Shown: piece by piece, positions 57,786 to 64,000 of the stretch
Layout: the number at the start of each line of letters is the position of its first letter
How positions within the stretch are numbered: the stretch's first letter is position 1
DNA from: Pseudomonadota bacterium
GTDB taxonomy: Bacteria; Pseudomonadota; Alphaproteobacteria; Rhizobiales; Hyphomicrobiaceae
Reading direction: 5' to 3'
Length of the DNA stretch: 64,000 nucleotides
Assembly (NCBI GenBank): GCA_018242215.1
Contig: JAFECG010000027.1
Location: 324,001-388,000 of the forward strand
Program-made: the position numbers and the translations under genes
Notes under the pieces: model-generated
What the model was told of the DNA's origin: nothing
Seen by the model: the letters and a program-made list of their open reading frames with translations, nothing else
The model's database searches: none

Positions 57786-58961
57786 CTATTTGAAACGCCG
57801 CGTGAAGTCGCTGAAAACGATCGTCACGGCGGTTCCTTTCTGAGGTGCGCTGCCGATCTGCATGTCCGCACCCATGTCGCGGACAAGAGATTCGACGAGC
57901 GGCAAGCCGATCCCGCTACCGCGCACCCATGCCGGCCGCAACTCAGCGGCGAGCGCCGACGGTGCGACGGCCGGTGGCGACCCCTCGATGCCGCAGCCGG
58001 TATCGCGGACAAGAAGGAAGACCCGTCCGTCGTCGGTACGGCCGGTCACAACGCGAACCTCGCCTCCGGCCGGGGTAAACTTGATGGCGTTGGTCAGCAG
58101 GTTGAGCAAAATCTGACGCAATGCCGTGGGATTGGCGACGACGTGCGGCCGTCCCTTTTCTGCTTCGAACGCAAGGGTGAGCCCGCACGATTCAGCCAGC
58201 GCCTGCACGCTCGAGCACGTGCGATCCACGATCGCGTTGAGATCGAGCGCAACGAGACGCGACACAGGCGGCGCCGGTTTGGCGCGATCCGACACGAGCG
58301 AGCCGATGACGTCCAGCGCATGCGTCGCACTCTCGTAAATATCCGCCGCATAGCTCAGATAACGTGCATTCTTCATTTCGCCGAGACGCTCGTCGCGCAT
58401 GATCTCGGCAGCAGCCGCAATGGCCGTCAGCGGTGTCTTGAGTTCATGCGCGAGCTTCGCGAGATAGTCTGCATCAAGGGCAGCCGGCGGTATTTTCACA
58501 TTCGCTTCAGTGCGCGGCTGCTGCCCGACATCGATCTTCCCGGCGCGCTCGGCCGTCGGCTTCTCGCGTGCCGACCGCAACGCATCATCGGGCAATTCGA
58601 CGCTTTCGATGTGCAGAAGGAGAGCCTTGGAATTCTTGCCGCCCTGCCGCGTAATTTTGCATCGCACCCGCCGCAGCCGGCCGCTGCTCCAGAACAGCAG
58701 GGTCTCAAGGTCTCCCTTGCCGGCAACGCCCGTGCTTGCGATCTGACGGAGACGCGCGATGGCGGGCATGGCCGGGTCCAGCGCGACCGGAAACGATGCA
58801 TAAGGAAAAAGGCCGAGCGCAGAGCCGCCTGAGGGATTTGCGGACAGAATTTCTGCCTTCTCCGCGTCGATGACGACAGCGGCAGGCTCGGGAGGCGCGA
58901 GATCAGCAGGGTCCGCCTCGTCTCGGTCGACCGGCACTGCGGGTTTAGCGGCGACCGCCAT
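57786..58961 (-). CDS. Orphan cytoplasmic sensor histidine kinase, 391 aa
   Basis: The N-terminal ~150 residues look like a degenerate PAS region, with no membrane segment. HisKA has His172 in LAHELKTPLTAIAAAAEIM, followed by an N box (LLNLLTNAIKFTPAGG), a G1 box (RDTGCGIEG) and a G2 box (GSGIGLPLVESLVRDMG). No response regulator lies next to it. ATG 58961 is preferred; a TTG at 58997 has GGAGG too close. It may be part of a multi-kinase network such as the cell-cycle system, but this is speculation. Confidence 0.85.
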   Translation of the reverse strand: MAVAAKPAVPVDRDEADPADLAPPEPAAVVIDAEKAEILSANPSGGSALGLFPYASFPVALDPAMPAIARLRQIASTGVAGKGDLETLLFWSSGRLRRVRCKITRQGGKNSKALLLHIESVELPDDALRSAREKPTAERAGKIDVGQQPRTEANVKIPPAALDADYLAKLAHELKTPLTAIAAAAEIMRDERLGEMKNARYLSYAADIYESATHALDVIGSLVSDRAKPAPPVSRLVALDLNAIVDRTCSSVQALAESCGLTLAFEAEKGRPHVVANPTALRQILLNLLTNAIKFTPAGGEVRVVTGRTDDGRVFLLVRDTGCGIEGSPPAVAPSALAAELRPAWVRGSGIGLPLVESLVRDMGADMQIGSAPQKGTAVTIVFSDFTRRFK

Positions 58962-59163
58962 CGTAAAAGCTTGCCCGTTCCAAAGGCTTATTCGCAATGC
59001 CTCCGCAGGAAGCTAGGCGATTTGCGGGAGGCTCAGAACGGGAAAAGGTGCAATTTTCCACTGTCATCGGCCGACATGGATCGCACTGCGGCCGCTTGCG
59101 CGGGCGGCCAACCTCGCAATGATTGCGCGAGGGCGAAAGAACAACCGTAAATTGCCGACAGGC

Positions 59164-59358
59164 TTAAGCCGCCTTGGTCAGAATGGCTTCCCGAAGCTTT
59201 TCCGGGTCTCGTTCGCCGTGGTCAGCCAGATCGAACAATTTTTCGATGATGTCCTCATCCGAAATATTGAGCGACTTCTGATGGGCTTCATCGATGATGC
59301 TTTTGAGCAGTTGCCGCAGCTCATCGAGCTCGTCCGAGCTATAATGGCAAAGCGTCAT
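59164..59358 (-). CDS. Small helical hypothetical protein, 64 aa
   Basis: The protein (MTLCHYSSDELDELRQLLK... REAILTKAA) is strongly helical and charged, with no signal or membrane part. GGGGGAAG seven to ten bases upstream supports ATG 59358. Length and amphipathic helices suggest a small cytoplasmic regulator or oligomerising protein; no family is recognised. Confidence 0.6.
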   Translation of the reverse strand: MTLCHYSSDELDELRQLLKSIIDEAHQKSLNISDEDIIEKLFDLADHGERDPEKLREAILTKAA

Positions 59359-59672
59359 GTCCGTCTTCCCCCGAAAACAGTCTCTTAGCTCCCCGCCAGC
59401 TGACAAAACCAGGCTAAACGACGACGGTTCCCTCAGTTGCCGCTACGAAACGAATAAGCTTTGAAAAGCGAGCGCAATTCCGACCGCGGCTCCCAAAGAA
59501 CGATAAGTCGCCCTTGACCCTCGCCCCGGCCTGTGATGGAACCAGCCGTCGCGGACGCTCCCCACGGGAGGGCCCGACAATCGGGATTGAGAAGTGCGAC
59601 GGACGCGGTGTTTTGCACGCGCAACGTGCCGACCGGCTGCTTGAAAGTCATCCCGCGCCGAAAACGGCCTGT

Positions 59673-59749
59673 GCCGCCTTAGCTCAGTTGGTTAGAGCGC
59701 TAGATTGTGGATCTAGAGGTCCCCGGTTCAACTCTGGGAGGCGGTACCA
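59673..59749 (+). tRNA. tRNA-His (anticodon GTG)
   Basis: The cloverleaf: acceptor GCCGCCT/AGGCGGT (first pair G-T), D arm TAGCTCAGTTGGTTAGAGC, anticodon stem CTAGA/TCTAG with loop TTGTGGA (anticodon GTG), and T arm CCCGGTTCAACTCTGGG. A73 and encoded CCA end the tRNA. The base before position 1 is T, so no G-1 is encoded, and the discriminator is A instead of C, which is the unusual tRNA-His type known from alphaproteobacteria. Confidence 0.95.
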
Positions 59750-59812
59750 TTTTCAGATAGGCTGGGCAAAGAATCCAGGCGCCGCTGCAAAATAGGCCAG
59801 ATCAGGACCGGC

Positions 59813-60016
59813 ATGGACCCCGACAAATCTCCCGATCCGAATGCACCGAGACGCAAGCACGATCTGACGTCGCGCCGCGCCTTCCTGCTCGGGCTTTACA
59901 TTTTCGTTCTGGTGGTCCTCGTCAAGCTCTACTGGCCAGGCTGGCCCTATGCAGACAGGCCGCAAACGACACCACCGCCCGCACCCGCTTCGGGAACGCA
60001 GGTTCCGCAAAACTGA
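59813..60016 (+). CDS. Small single-span membrane protein, 67 aa
   Basis: A basic, Pro-rich N-terminus (to ~20) is followed by one hydrophobic helix (RAFLLGLYIFVLVVLVKLYW, ~22-41) and a Pro-rich tail. AGGA lies six bases upstream of ATG 59813. By the positive-inside rule the N-terminus is cytoplasmic. It follows tRNA-His by 63 bases. The function is unknown. Confidence 0.65.
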   Translation: MDPDKSPDPNAPRRKHDLTSRRAFLLGLYIFVLVVLVKLYWPGWPYADRPQTTPPPAPASGTQVPQN

Positions 60017-60046
60017 GGCTCGGCGACGTCCGAGCCGCTTTTACTT

Positions 60047-60472
60047 TTATTCGCTGTCGTTGCTCGGCGCCTCGCTCGGAAGCGGCAGGTTGGAGTCGGG
60101 ATCGGCGCTCGGACCAGTCAGCACGTTGGCGTCGTCATCAACCCGAATGCCATCGATGTTGTCCTGACGGTCATCGGCAGATTGATCGCTCTGCTCCTCC
60201 GCCGGCAACGCCATCGGATCTTCGTGCTTTGCCGCATACGTCTGGCAGCCATCGATGAAATCCTGGGAATTTCCGCCGCATTCCGCCGGATCACTGATCC
60301 CGAGTTCCTTTGCCCAGGCATAGCCGGCATCTCGGCTTACACAGTCCACGTCGCACGGCGGCGCACGATGTGCCTCCCTGGTTTCGGCAAAATCTATGGC
60401 TGTCAGAAGCACGAGCCCCGTGATCCCAGCAAACAACACCGAGGGATTCATCTGAAACAAATCACTACGCAT
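60047..60472 (-). CDS. Exported four-Cys hypothetical protein, 141 aa
   Basis: GGAGGG eight bases upstream sets ATG 60472; the reading frame upstream is not used. A signal segment (NPSVLFAGITGLVLLTAIDF, ~9-28) is followed by two Cys pairs (PPCDVDC; AECGGNSQDFIDGC) and an acidic, Asp/Asn-rich tail. The CGGNSQDFIDGCQ region appears in uncharacterised Hyphomicrobiales proteins as I recall. Periplasmic with probable disulphides; function unknown. It is in line with the 60-aa membrane protein and regA. Confidence 0.7.
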   Translation of the reverse strand: MRSDLFQMNPSVLFAGITGLVLLTAIDFAETREAHRAPPCDVDCVSRDAGYAWAKELGISDPAECGGNSQDFIDGCQTYAAKHEDPMALPAEEQSDQSADDRQDNIDGIRVDDDANVLTGPSADPDSNLPLPSEAPSNDSE

Positions 60473-60534
60473 GTAAAAAACCCTCCGCCCACTGAACTCA
60501 TCTAGCAGAAGGTCCGTCGACGTAACAGTCTGCT

Positions 60535-60717
60535 TTATTCGTCCGAAGCGCTGATCATGCGAGGCAGCAAAAGCTGCAGCACGATGAGAACGCCCGCGCC
60601 CAAAATGAAAGCCCAATACCAGGCCACGCCATAGCGATAAATGAGCACGAGGTAGACGAGACAGCCAGCGAGGATAGCGATCAACCGCGCGATCAATCGC
60701 TTGGATTGAGCATTCAT
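60535..60717 (-). CDS. Small two-helix membrane protein, 60 aa
   Basis: Two hydrophobic helices (LIARLIAILAGCLVYLVLIY, ~8-27, and VAWYWAFILGAGVLIVLQLL, ~31-50) with a short turn; ribosome-binding GGAAGG lies six bases before ATG. No family is recognised. It lies between regA and the exported four-Cys gene, all in the same direction, and could be co-transcribed with regBA. Confidence 0.65.
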   Translation of the reverse strand: MNAQSKRLIARLIAILAGCLVYLVLIYRYGVAWYWAFILGAGVLIVLQLLLPRMISASDE

Positions 60718-60826
60718 CGGAACACCTTCCGTCGGGGCAGGCTTGAAGTATTTCGCTGCTCAGCATTCCCGAAATGGCGAAAAATGCAATCGCGCGATGG
60801 GGTTTCGGCATCGGGCTGGTTAATTC

Positions 60827-61363
60827 CTATTTTACCCGACGCTTTTCGAGCTTCCGCGCCAGCGTCCGCCGATGCATGCCAAGCCGCCGCGCGGCTTCCG
60901 AGATATTGAAATTTGTTTCGACGAGTGTCTGGTGAATGTGCTCCCATTCGACGGTCTTGATGGATGTCGGCCGTTCGGTCAGCGCGACACCAGCATCGCC
61001 CTCGGCCCGACCGAACGCATCTTCGATATCGTCAGAACTCGACGGCTTGACGAGATAGTGACGCGCTCCAAGTTTGATGGCTTCCACCGCCGTCGCGATG
61101 CTGGCAAATCCCGTCAGCACCACGATGATCGTCGACGGATCGCGAGTGTGCAGCGCCTCGACGCAGGCGAGGCCCGATGCTCCTGCGAGCTTCAGGTCGA
61201 CAACCGCATACGCCGGCGTACGATCTTGCAGAATGACCTCGAGTTCGCCGGCGGTGGCCGCATGATAGACCTCATAGCCGCGCCGTTCGAACGAGCGCTT
61301 GAGGGTCGTAGCGAAATCGGCGTCGTCTTCGACGATCACCAACGTCCGGTCAGTGTCCACCAT
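60827..61363 (-). CDS. regA: Redox response regulator RegA/ActR/PrrA, 178 aa
   Basis: A receiver domain with Asp56 in AVVDLKLAGASGL, then a short linker and a Fis-type DNA-binding helix-turn-helix (FNISEAARRLGMHRRTLARKL) at the C-terminus, the compact RegA architecture. The family controls photosynthesis, respiration, nitrogen and carbon fixation genes under low oxygen. The start overlaps the regB end by 14 bases. GGAG precedes ATG 61363. Confidence 0.92.
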   Translation of the reverse strand: MVDTDRTLVIVEDDADFATTLKRSFERRGYEVYHAATAGELEVILQDRTPAYAVVDLKLAGASGLACVEALHTRDPSTIIVVLTGFASIATAVEAIKLGARHYLVKPSSSDDIEDAFGRAEGDAGVALTERPTSIKTVEWEHIHQTLVETNFNISEAARRLGMHRRTLARKLEKRRVK

Positions 61364-62699
61364 GCGAACGCGCTCCAAGTGCGAGGGCGGAAAGCGGCAG
61401 CCTGAGCGTAACCGACGCGCCACCATCCGCGCGGTTGGCAGCCGAGACGCTGCCACCGAGTTTCCGTACCACATTCACGACGAGGAATAACCCGAGGCCG
61501 CCGCCGGGCCGTCCTTTGCTCGACTGATAAGGCTTGCCGAACTGCGCAAGCATCTGTGGCGCAAATCCCTTCCCGCGGTCCGAAATGCAAAGCACGAGCG
61601 CGTCTCCATCGCGCGTGACCGAAACACCGACCCACCGAGGCGAAGAATCGTAGGCATTGTCGAGAACATTGAAGATGATTTGTTTTAACGACGAGTCAGA
61701 GACGATCGGAAGATCGATGCCGAAGTTGTTCTTGTAGTCGAACGTTTCGGGCGCTCGCGCCGCGCACCATTCGTTCAAAAGTTCATCGAAAAAAGTCCCG
61801 ACGGTCGTCACGCGCGGCGCTTCTCCACGGGCTTCGCCAGCAGAAAGCAGCACGCCGGTCAGGATCGACTTGCAACGCTTCACCGCGGCCTGCATTTCCT
61901 CGACCTCCTGCAGCCACTCCGGCTTGGAGGTAATGGTCGGCATCCTGTGCCAATCGCCGAGGATGACTGAGAGTGACGCCAGTGGCGTTCCCAGCTCATG
62001 CGCTGCGCCTGAGGCGAGCAGTCCCATCCGAACGATATGATCTTCTTCAGCTGCATGCTGCTTGAGCGCCGCGAGTCGCGCATCGCGCTCACGCAGGTTT
62101 CGGGTGATGCGCGTCACGAAGACGAAAAGCAAAGTCGCGTCGAGCACGAAGCAGACGAACATCCCGATGATATGCAGCCTGAACAGGTCGAGGTCACCGG
62201 CCGGCATTGCGAGCGGATGATAGACCTGGGTAAGAAATGCAAAGCTCGCGCACGTCGCGACAAGCACGGCGACTGTCAACCGCGAACCGAGCAGAACGGC
62301 TGCGAGCGTCACTTGCAGAAGATAGAGAAAAACGAACGGGTTCGTCGCTCCGCCGCTGAGATAGAGCTGCGCCGTCAGGCCCACGACGTCGAGAAGCAAA
62401 ACCAGAAGCAGGCCGCTATCGCCGACGCCGCGTCCGCTGCGCAGCCATAAGAGACTGGCGACATTCAGCGCCACAAGCCCGAGCACGACAATGGCCATCG
62501 GCGCGAAGGGAAGTTCGATATGGAAAACGAGCGCCACGAAAACGATCGTCGCGATTTGTCCCGCGACGGCGATCCAGCGGAGCTGGATCAGCAGCAGCAT
62601 ATTCTTGACGCCGGCGGAATCGCTGACTGGCACCGGCTCCTCTGGCGCGGACGGCGGAACGCCTCCAGGGCCGGGATACACGTCTGTGGGGCTCAACAT
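61350..62699 (-). CDS. regB: Redox sensor histidine kinase RegB/ActS/PrrB, 449 aa
   Basis: Six membrane helices (~35-205) include the quinone-binding SGGATNPFVFLYLLQVTLAA; the kinase has His234 in GAAHELGTPLASLS and a conserved Cys276 in VKRCKSILTG that corresponds by position to the redox-active Cys of Rhodobacter RegB. An ATPase domain with DRGKGFAPQML and GGGLGLFLVV ends it. Its neighbour surf1-cyo genes encode quinol oxidase, a source of the redox signal in related systems. Confidence 0.93.
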   Translation of the reverse strand: MLSPTDVYPGPGGVPPSAPEEPVPVSDSAGVKNMLLLIQLRWIAVAGQIATIVFVALVFHIELPFAPMAIVVLGLVALNVASLLWLRSGRGVGDSGLLLVLLLDVVGLTAQLYLSGGATNPFVFLYLLQVTLAAVLLGSRLTVAVLVATCASFAFLTQVYHPLAMPAGDLDLFRLHIIGMFVCFVLDATLLFVFVTRITRNLRERDARLAALKQHAAEEDHIVRMGLLASGAAHELGTPLASLSVILGDWHRMPTITSKPEWLQEVEEMQAAVKRCKSILTGVLLSAGEARGEAPRVTTVGTFFDELLNEWCAARAPETFDYKNNFGIDLPIVSDSSLKQIIFNVLDNAYDSSPRWVGVSVTRDGDALVLCISDRGKGFAPQMLAQFGKPYQSSKGRPGGGLGLFLVVNVVRKLGGSVSAANRADGGASVTLRLPLSALALGARSHGGH

Positions 62700-62711
62700 T
62701 GAAAATGACGG

Positions 62712-63545
62712 TTAAGGGCTAGCTCGCCGGCCGACAGGCTTCGACGTCCGTCGAAGCCGGACCTCCTCGATCGCAAAACGGATCGCGGCACCGAGAACCA
62801 TCAGCGCCAAGCCGAACCAAGTCAACGCATAGACGAGATGATTGTTCGGAAAGCTGACCACGGTTAACCCGCCGATCGGGTATCCGCCGGGATTGGGCGC
62901 CGCGTCGGCGTCGATGAAGTAGGGCGCGGGATTATCGAGGCCACGCTTCGACGCGATCGCATCGACATCACGCGAATACCACCGATCCGCAGAGACGTCG
63001 TTGCCGCGCAGGAAAGCCCCTTTGGGCTCCGTCATCCGCATCAGCCCCGTCACGGTGACGTCACCATCGATCTCCCCGGCGGCGCGCGTCGTGCGGTCCT
63101 TGCGATCCGGAGGCACGAAACCGCGGTTGATGAGCACCGTAAACCCGGCGTTGAAGCCCGGCTTCGTCTTCAGGGGCGTCATCACCCAATAGCCGGCACC
63201 GTCTTCGGTCGACGCCGTAACGAGTGTCTCGCGGTCATTCTCGAAACGCCCTGAAATGCTGACGTGCCGGTATTCGTCTTTTTTCCTGGTGATCGAGGGC
63301 CATGCGGACGGCCCAGGTGCCGGCACTGGAGCTGCGTGGATGCGTGCATCGACGCGTGCGATAAGATCGAGCTTCCACGCGCGCCGCTCGATCTGCCAGA
63401 CGCCGAGCGATGCGAACCCCACAAAGCCGAGTAGCGCCAACAGGCCGACAAGGACCAGCGCCGCCGCCGAACGAGTTCCCGGACCGGTAACGTCGCCGTC
63501 ATGAGCAGTCCCTGGTCCCTTGCGCCCCTTGGCGTCGGAACTCAC
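62712..63545 (-). CDS. SURF1-family oxidase assembly factor, 277 aa
   Basis: Two membrane helices (~30-50 and ~243-262) flank a periplasmic region with the SURF1 elements FASLGVWQIERRAWK, VLINRGFVPPDRK and PNNHLVYALTWFGLAL. SURF1 helps insert heme a/o into oxidase subunit I. GTG 63545 overlaps the cyoD stop as GTGA. Being in a cyo cluster, it is likely a Surf1q that serves the quinol oxidase, as described in Paracoccus. Confidence 0.9.
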   Translation of the reverse strand: MSSDAKGRKGPGTAHDGDVTGPGTRSAAALVLVGLLALLGFVGFASLGVWQIERRAWKLDLIARVDARIHAAPVPAPGPSAWPSITRKKDEYRHVSISGRFENDRETLVTASTEDGAGYWVMTPLKTKPGFNAGFTVLINRGFVPPDRKDRTTRAAGEIDGDVTVTGLMRMTEPKGAFLRGNDVSADRWYSRDVDAIASKRGLDNPAPYFIDADAAPNPGGYPIGGLTVVSFPNNHLVYALTWFGLALMVLGAAIRFAIEEVRLRRTSKPVGRRASP

Positions 63546-63934
63546 GGCAACTGGCTCGGATCCATCGGCATCATGTTGGTGTTGAGATGATACATGACCC
63601 ACAGCGATCCCGTCAGCGTGATCACAACCATCACGATTGTAAAGATGAGCGCCATCATCGTCCAGCCGCCTTCGGCGCTTGGGGTCATGTGCAGGAAGAA
63701 GACCATGTGAACGACAATCTGGACCGCTCCAAGCACCAGGATCGCGACGGCCGTCGCCTCCTTGCTCCCGAGCGCCCCGCTCATGACGAGCCAAAACGGA
63801 ATGGCCGTCAGCACGACGGAAAGGAAGAATCCGGTCAGATAGCCGCCGAGGGTCGACTCGGGATGACCGGCGTCATGGCCGTGGTCGCCGCCATGTCCAT
63901 GAAGGTCGTGACCGGCGTGCGCGTCCGTGCTCAT
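63542..63934 (-). CDS. cyoD: Cytochrome o ubiquinol oxidase subunit IV CyoD, 130 aa
   Basis: A His-rich N-terminus (HAGHDLHGHGGDHGHDAGH) is followed by three membrane helices and the CyoD sequence GYLTGFFLSVVLTAIPFWLV, VQIVVHMVFFLHM. It stabilises the bo3 quinol oxidase. Start and stop overlap those of cyoC and surf1 by four bases, so the unit is translated as one operon. Confidence 0.93.
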   Translation of the reverse strand: MSTDAHAGHDLHGHGGDHGHDAGHPESTLGGYLTGFFLSVVLTAIPFWLVMSGALGSKEATAVAILVLGAVQIVVHMVFFLHMTPSAEGGWTMMALIFTIVMVVITLTGSLWVMYHLNTNMMPMDPSQLP

Positions 63935-64000
63935 CGCAGCACTCCCATGAGATAGACGAAGGTGAAGACGCCGATCCAGACGACGTCCAGGAAGTGCCAG
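63931..64000 (-). CDS. cyoC: Cytochrome o ubiquinol oxidase subunit III CyoC, C-terminal part (partial)
   Basis: The last ~22 codons read WHFLDVVWIGVFTFVYLMGVL followed by R and TGA, the typical end of heme-copper oxidase subunit III. The stop overlaps the cyoD ATG. The rest lies beyond the window, and cyoA/cyoB are expected further on. Confidence 0.9.
   Translation of the reverse strand, partial: WHFLDVVWIGVFTFVYLMGVLR

Noticed and set aside
59433-59651. A 72-codon reverse frame just upstream of tRNA-His
   Set aside because: No ribosome-binding site, and no signal or domain; the only support is an open frame in GC-rich DNA.

Overview
The window is a high-GC chromosomal segment of an alphaproteobacterium, almost certainly Hyphomicrobiales (Rhizobiales) and in my judgement Hyphomicrobium-like. 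The support is gene order and gene content: mutS-glnD-murJ-trpS; usp-nfu-nitroreductase-tsaB-rimI-fur-plsC-miaB-phoH-ybeY-corC-lnt-XRE-metK; trmB-rimP-nusA-ylxR-infB-rbfA-truB-rpsO-pnp; irr next to fabA-fabB-fabI; RegB/RegA beside a SURF1-cyo quinol oxidase cluster; and a tRNA-His with A73 and no encoded G-1. The genus is inference. No rRNA, CRISPR array, IS element, integrase or phage gene is visible.

Layout. 1-1400: small exported proteins, a pair of strong hairpins and a tRNA-Gly. 1.6-4 kb: YbaK-type deacylase, thioredoxin-TPR co-chaperone (CnoX type), LON-domain protein and a Trm112-like protein. 4.1-9.4 kb: hybrid histidine kinase, OlsB-like N-acyltransferase and, convergent, malic enzyme. 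9.6-18.1 kb: mutS-glnD-murJ-trpS. 18.2-30.4 kb: tRNA modification (tsaB, miaB), Fe-S delivery (NifU-like), envelope lipids (plsC, lnt), rRNA maturation (ybeY), a Fur regulator and metK. 30.6-42.2 kb: translation and RNA-turnover block from trmB to pnp, with a YcxB-like membrane protein inserted between infB and rbfA. 42.2-52.8 kb: murI, fabI-fabB-fabA facing irr, an SH3 protein, a D-2-hydroxyacid dehydrogenase, cysK-moeB-like, and coaBC-dut. 53.4-57.5 kb: DUF4212/sodium-solute symporter fusion, glpD and a Cys-rich unknown protein with an apparent frameshift near its start. 57.8-64 kb: orphan histidine kinase, several small membrane or exported proteins, tRNA-His, and the regA-regB-surf1-cyoD-cyoC run that leaves the window.

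How it works together: most genes are housekeeping (translation, RNA decay, membrane lipid and cell-wall supply, CoA and SAM synthesis). The regulatory genes sense nitrogen (GlnD), metals and heme (Fur, Irr) and respiratory redox state (RegBA next to quinol oxidase genes). I do not see a convincing new multi-gene system. The items most worth checking are a family of tiny secreted proteins with aromatic/Cys C-termini, the +1 insertion that removes a signal peptide at 57.58 kb, structured intergenic repeats, and several lineage-specific fusions or lost metal ligands.
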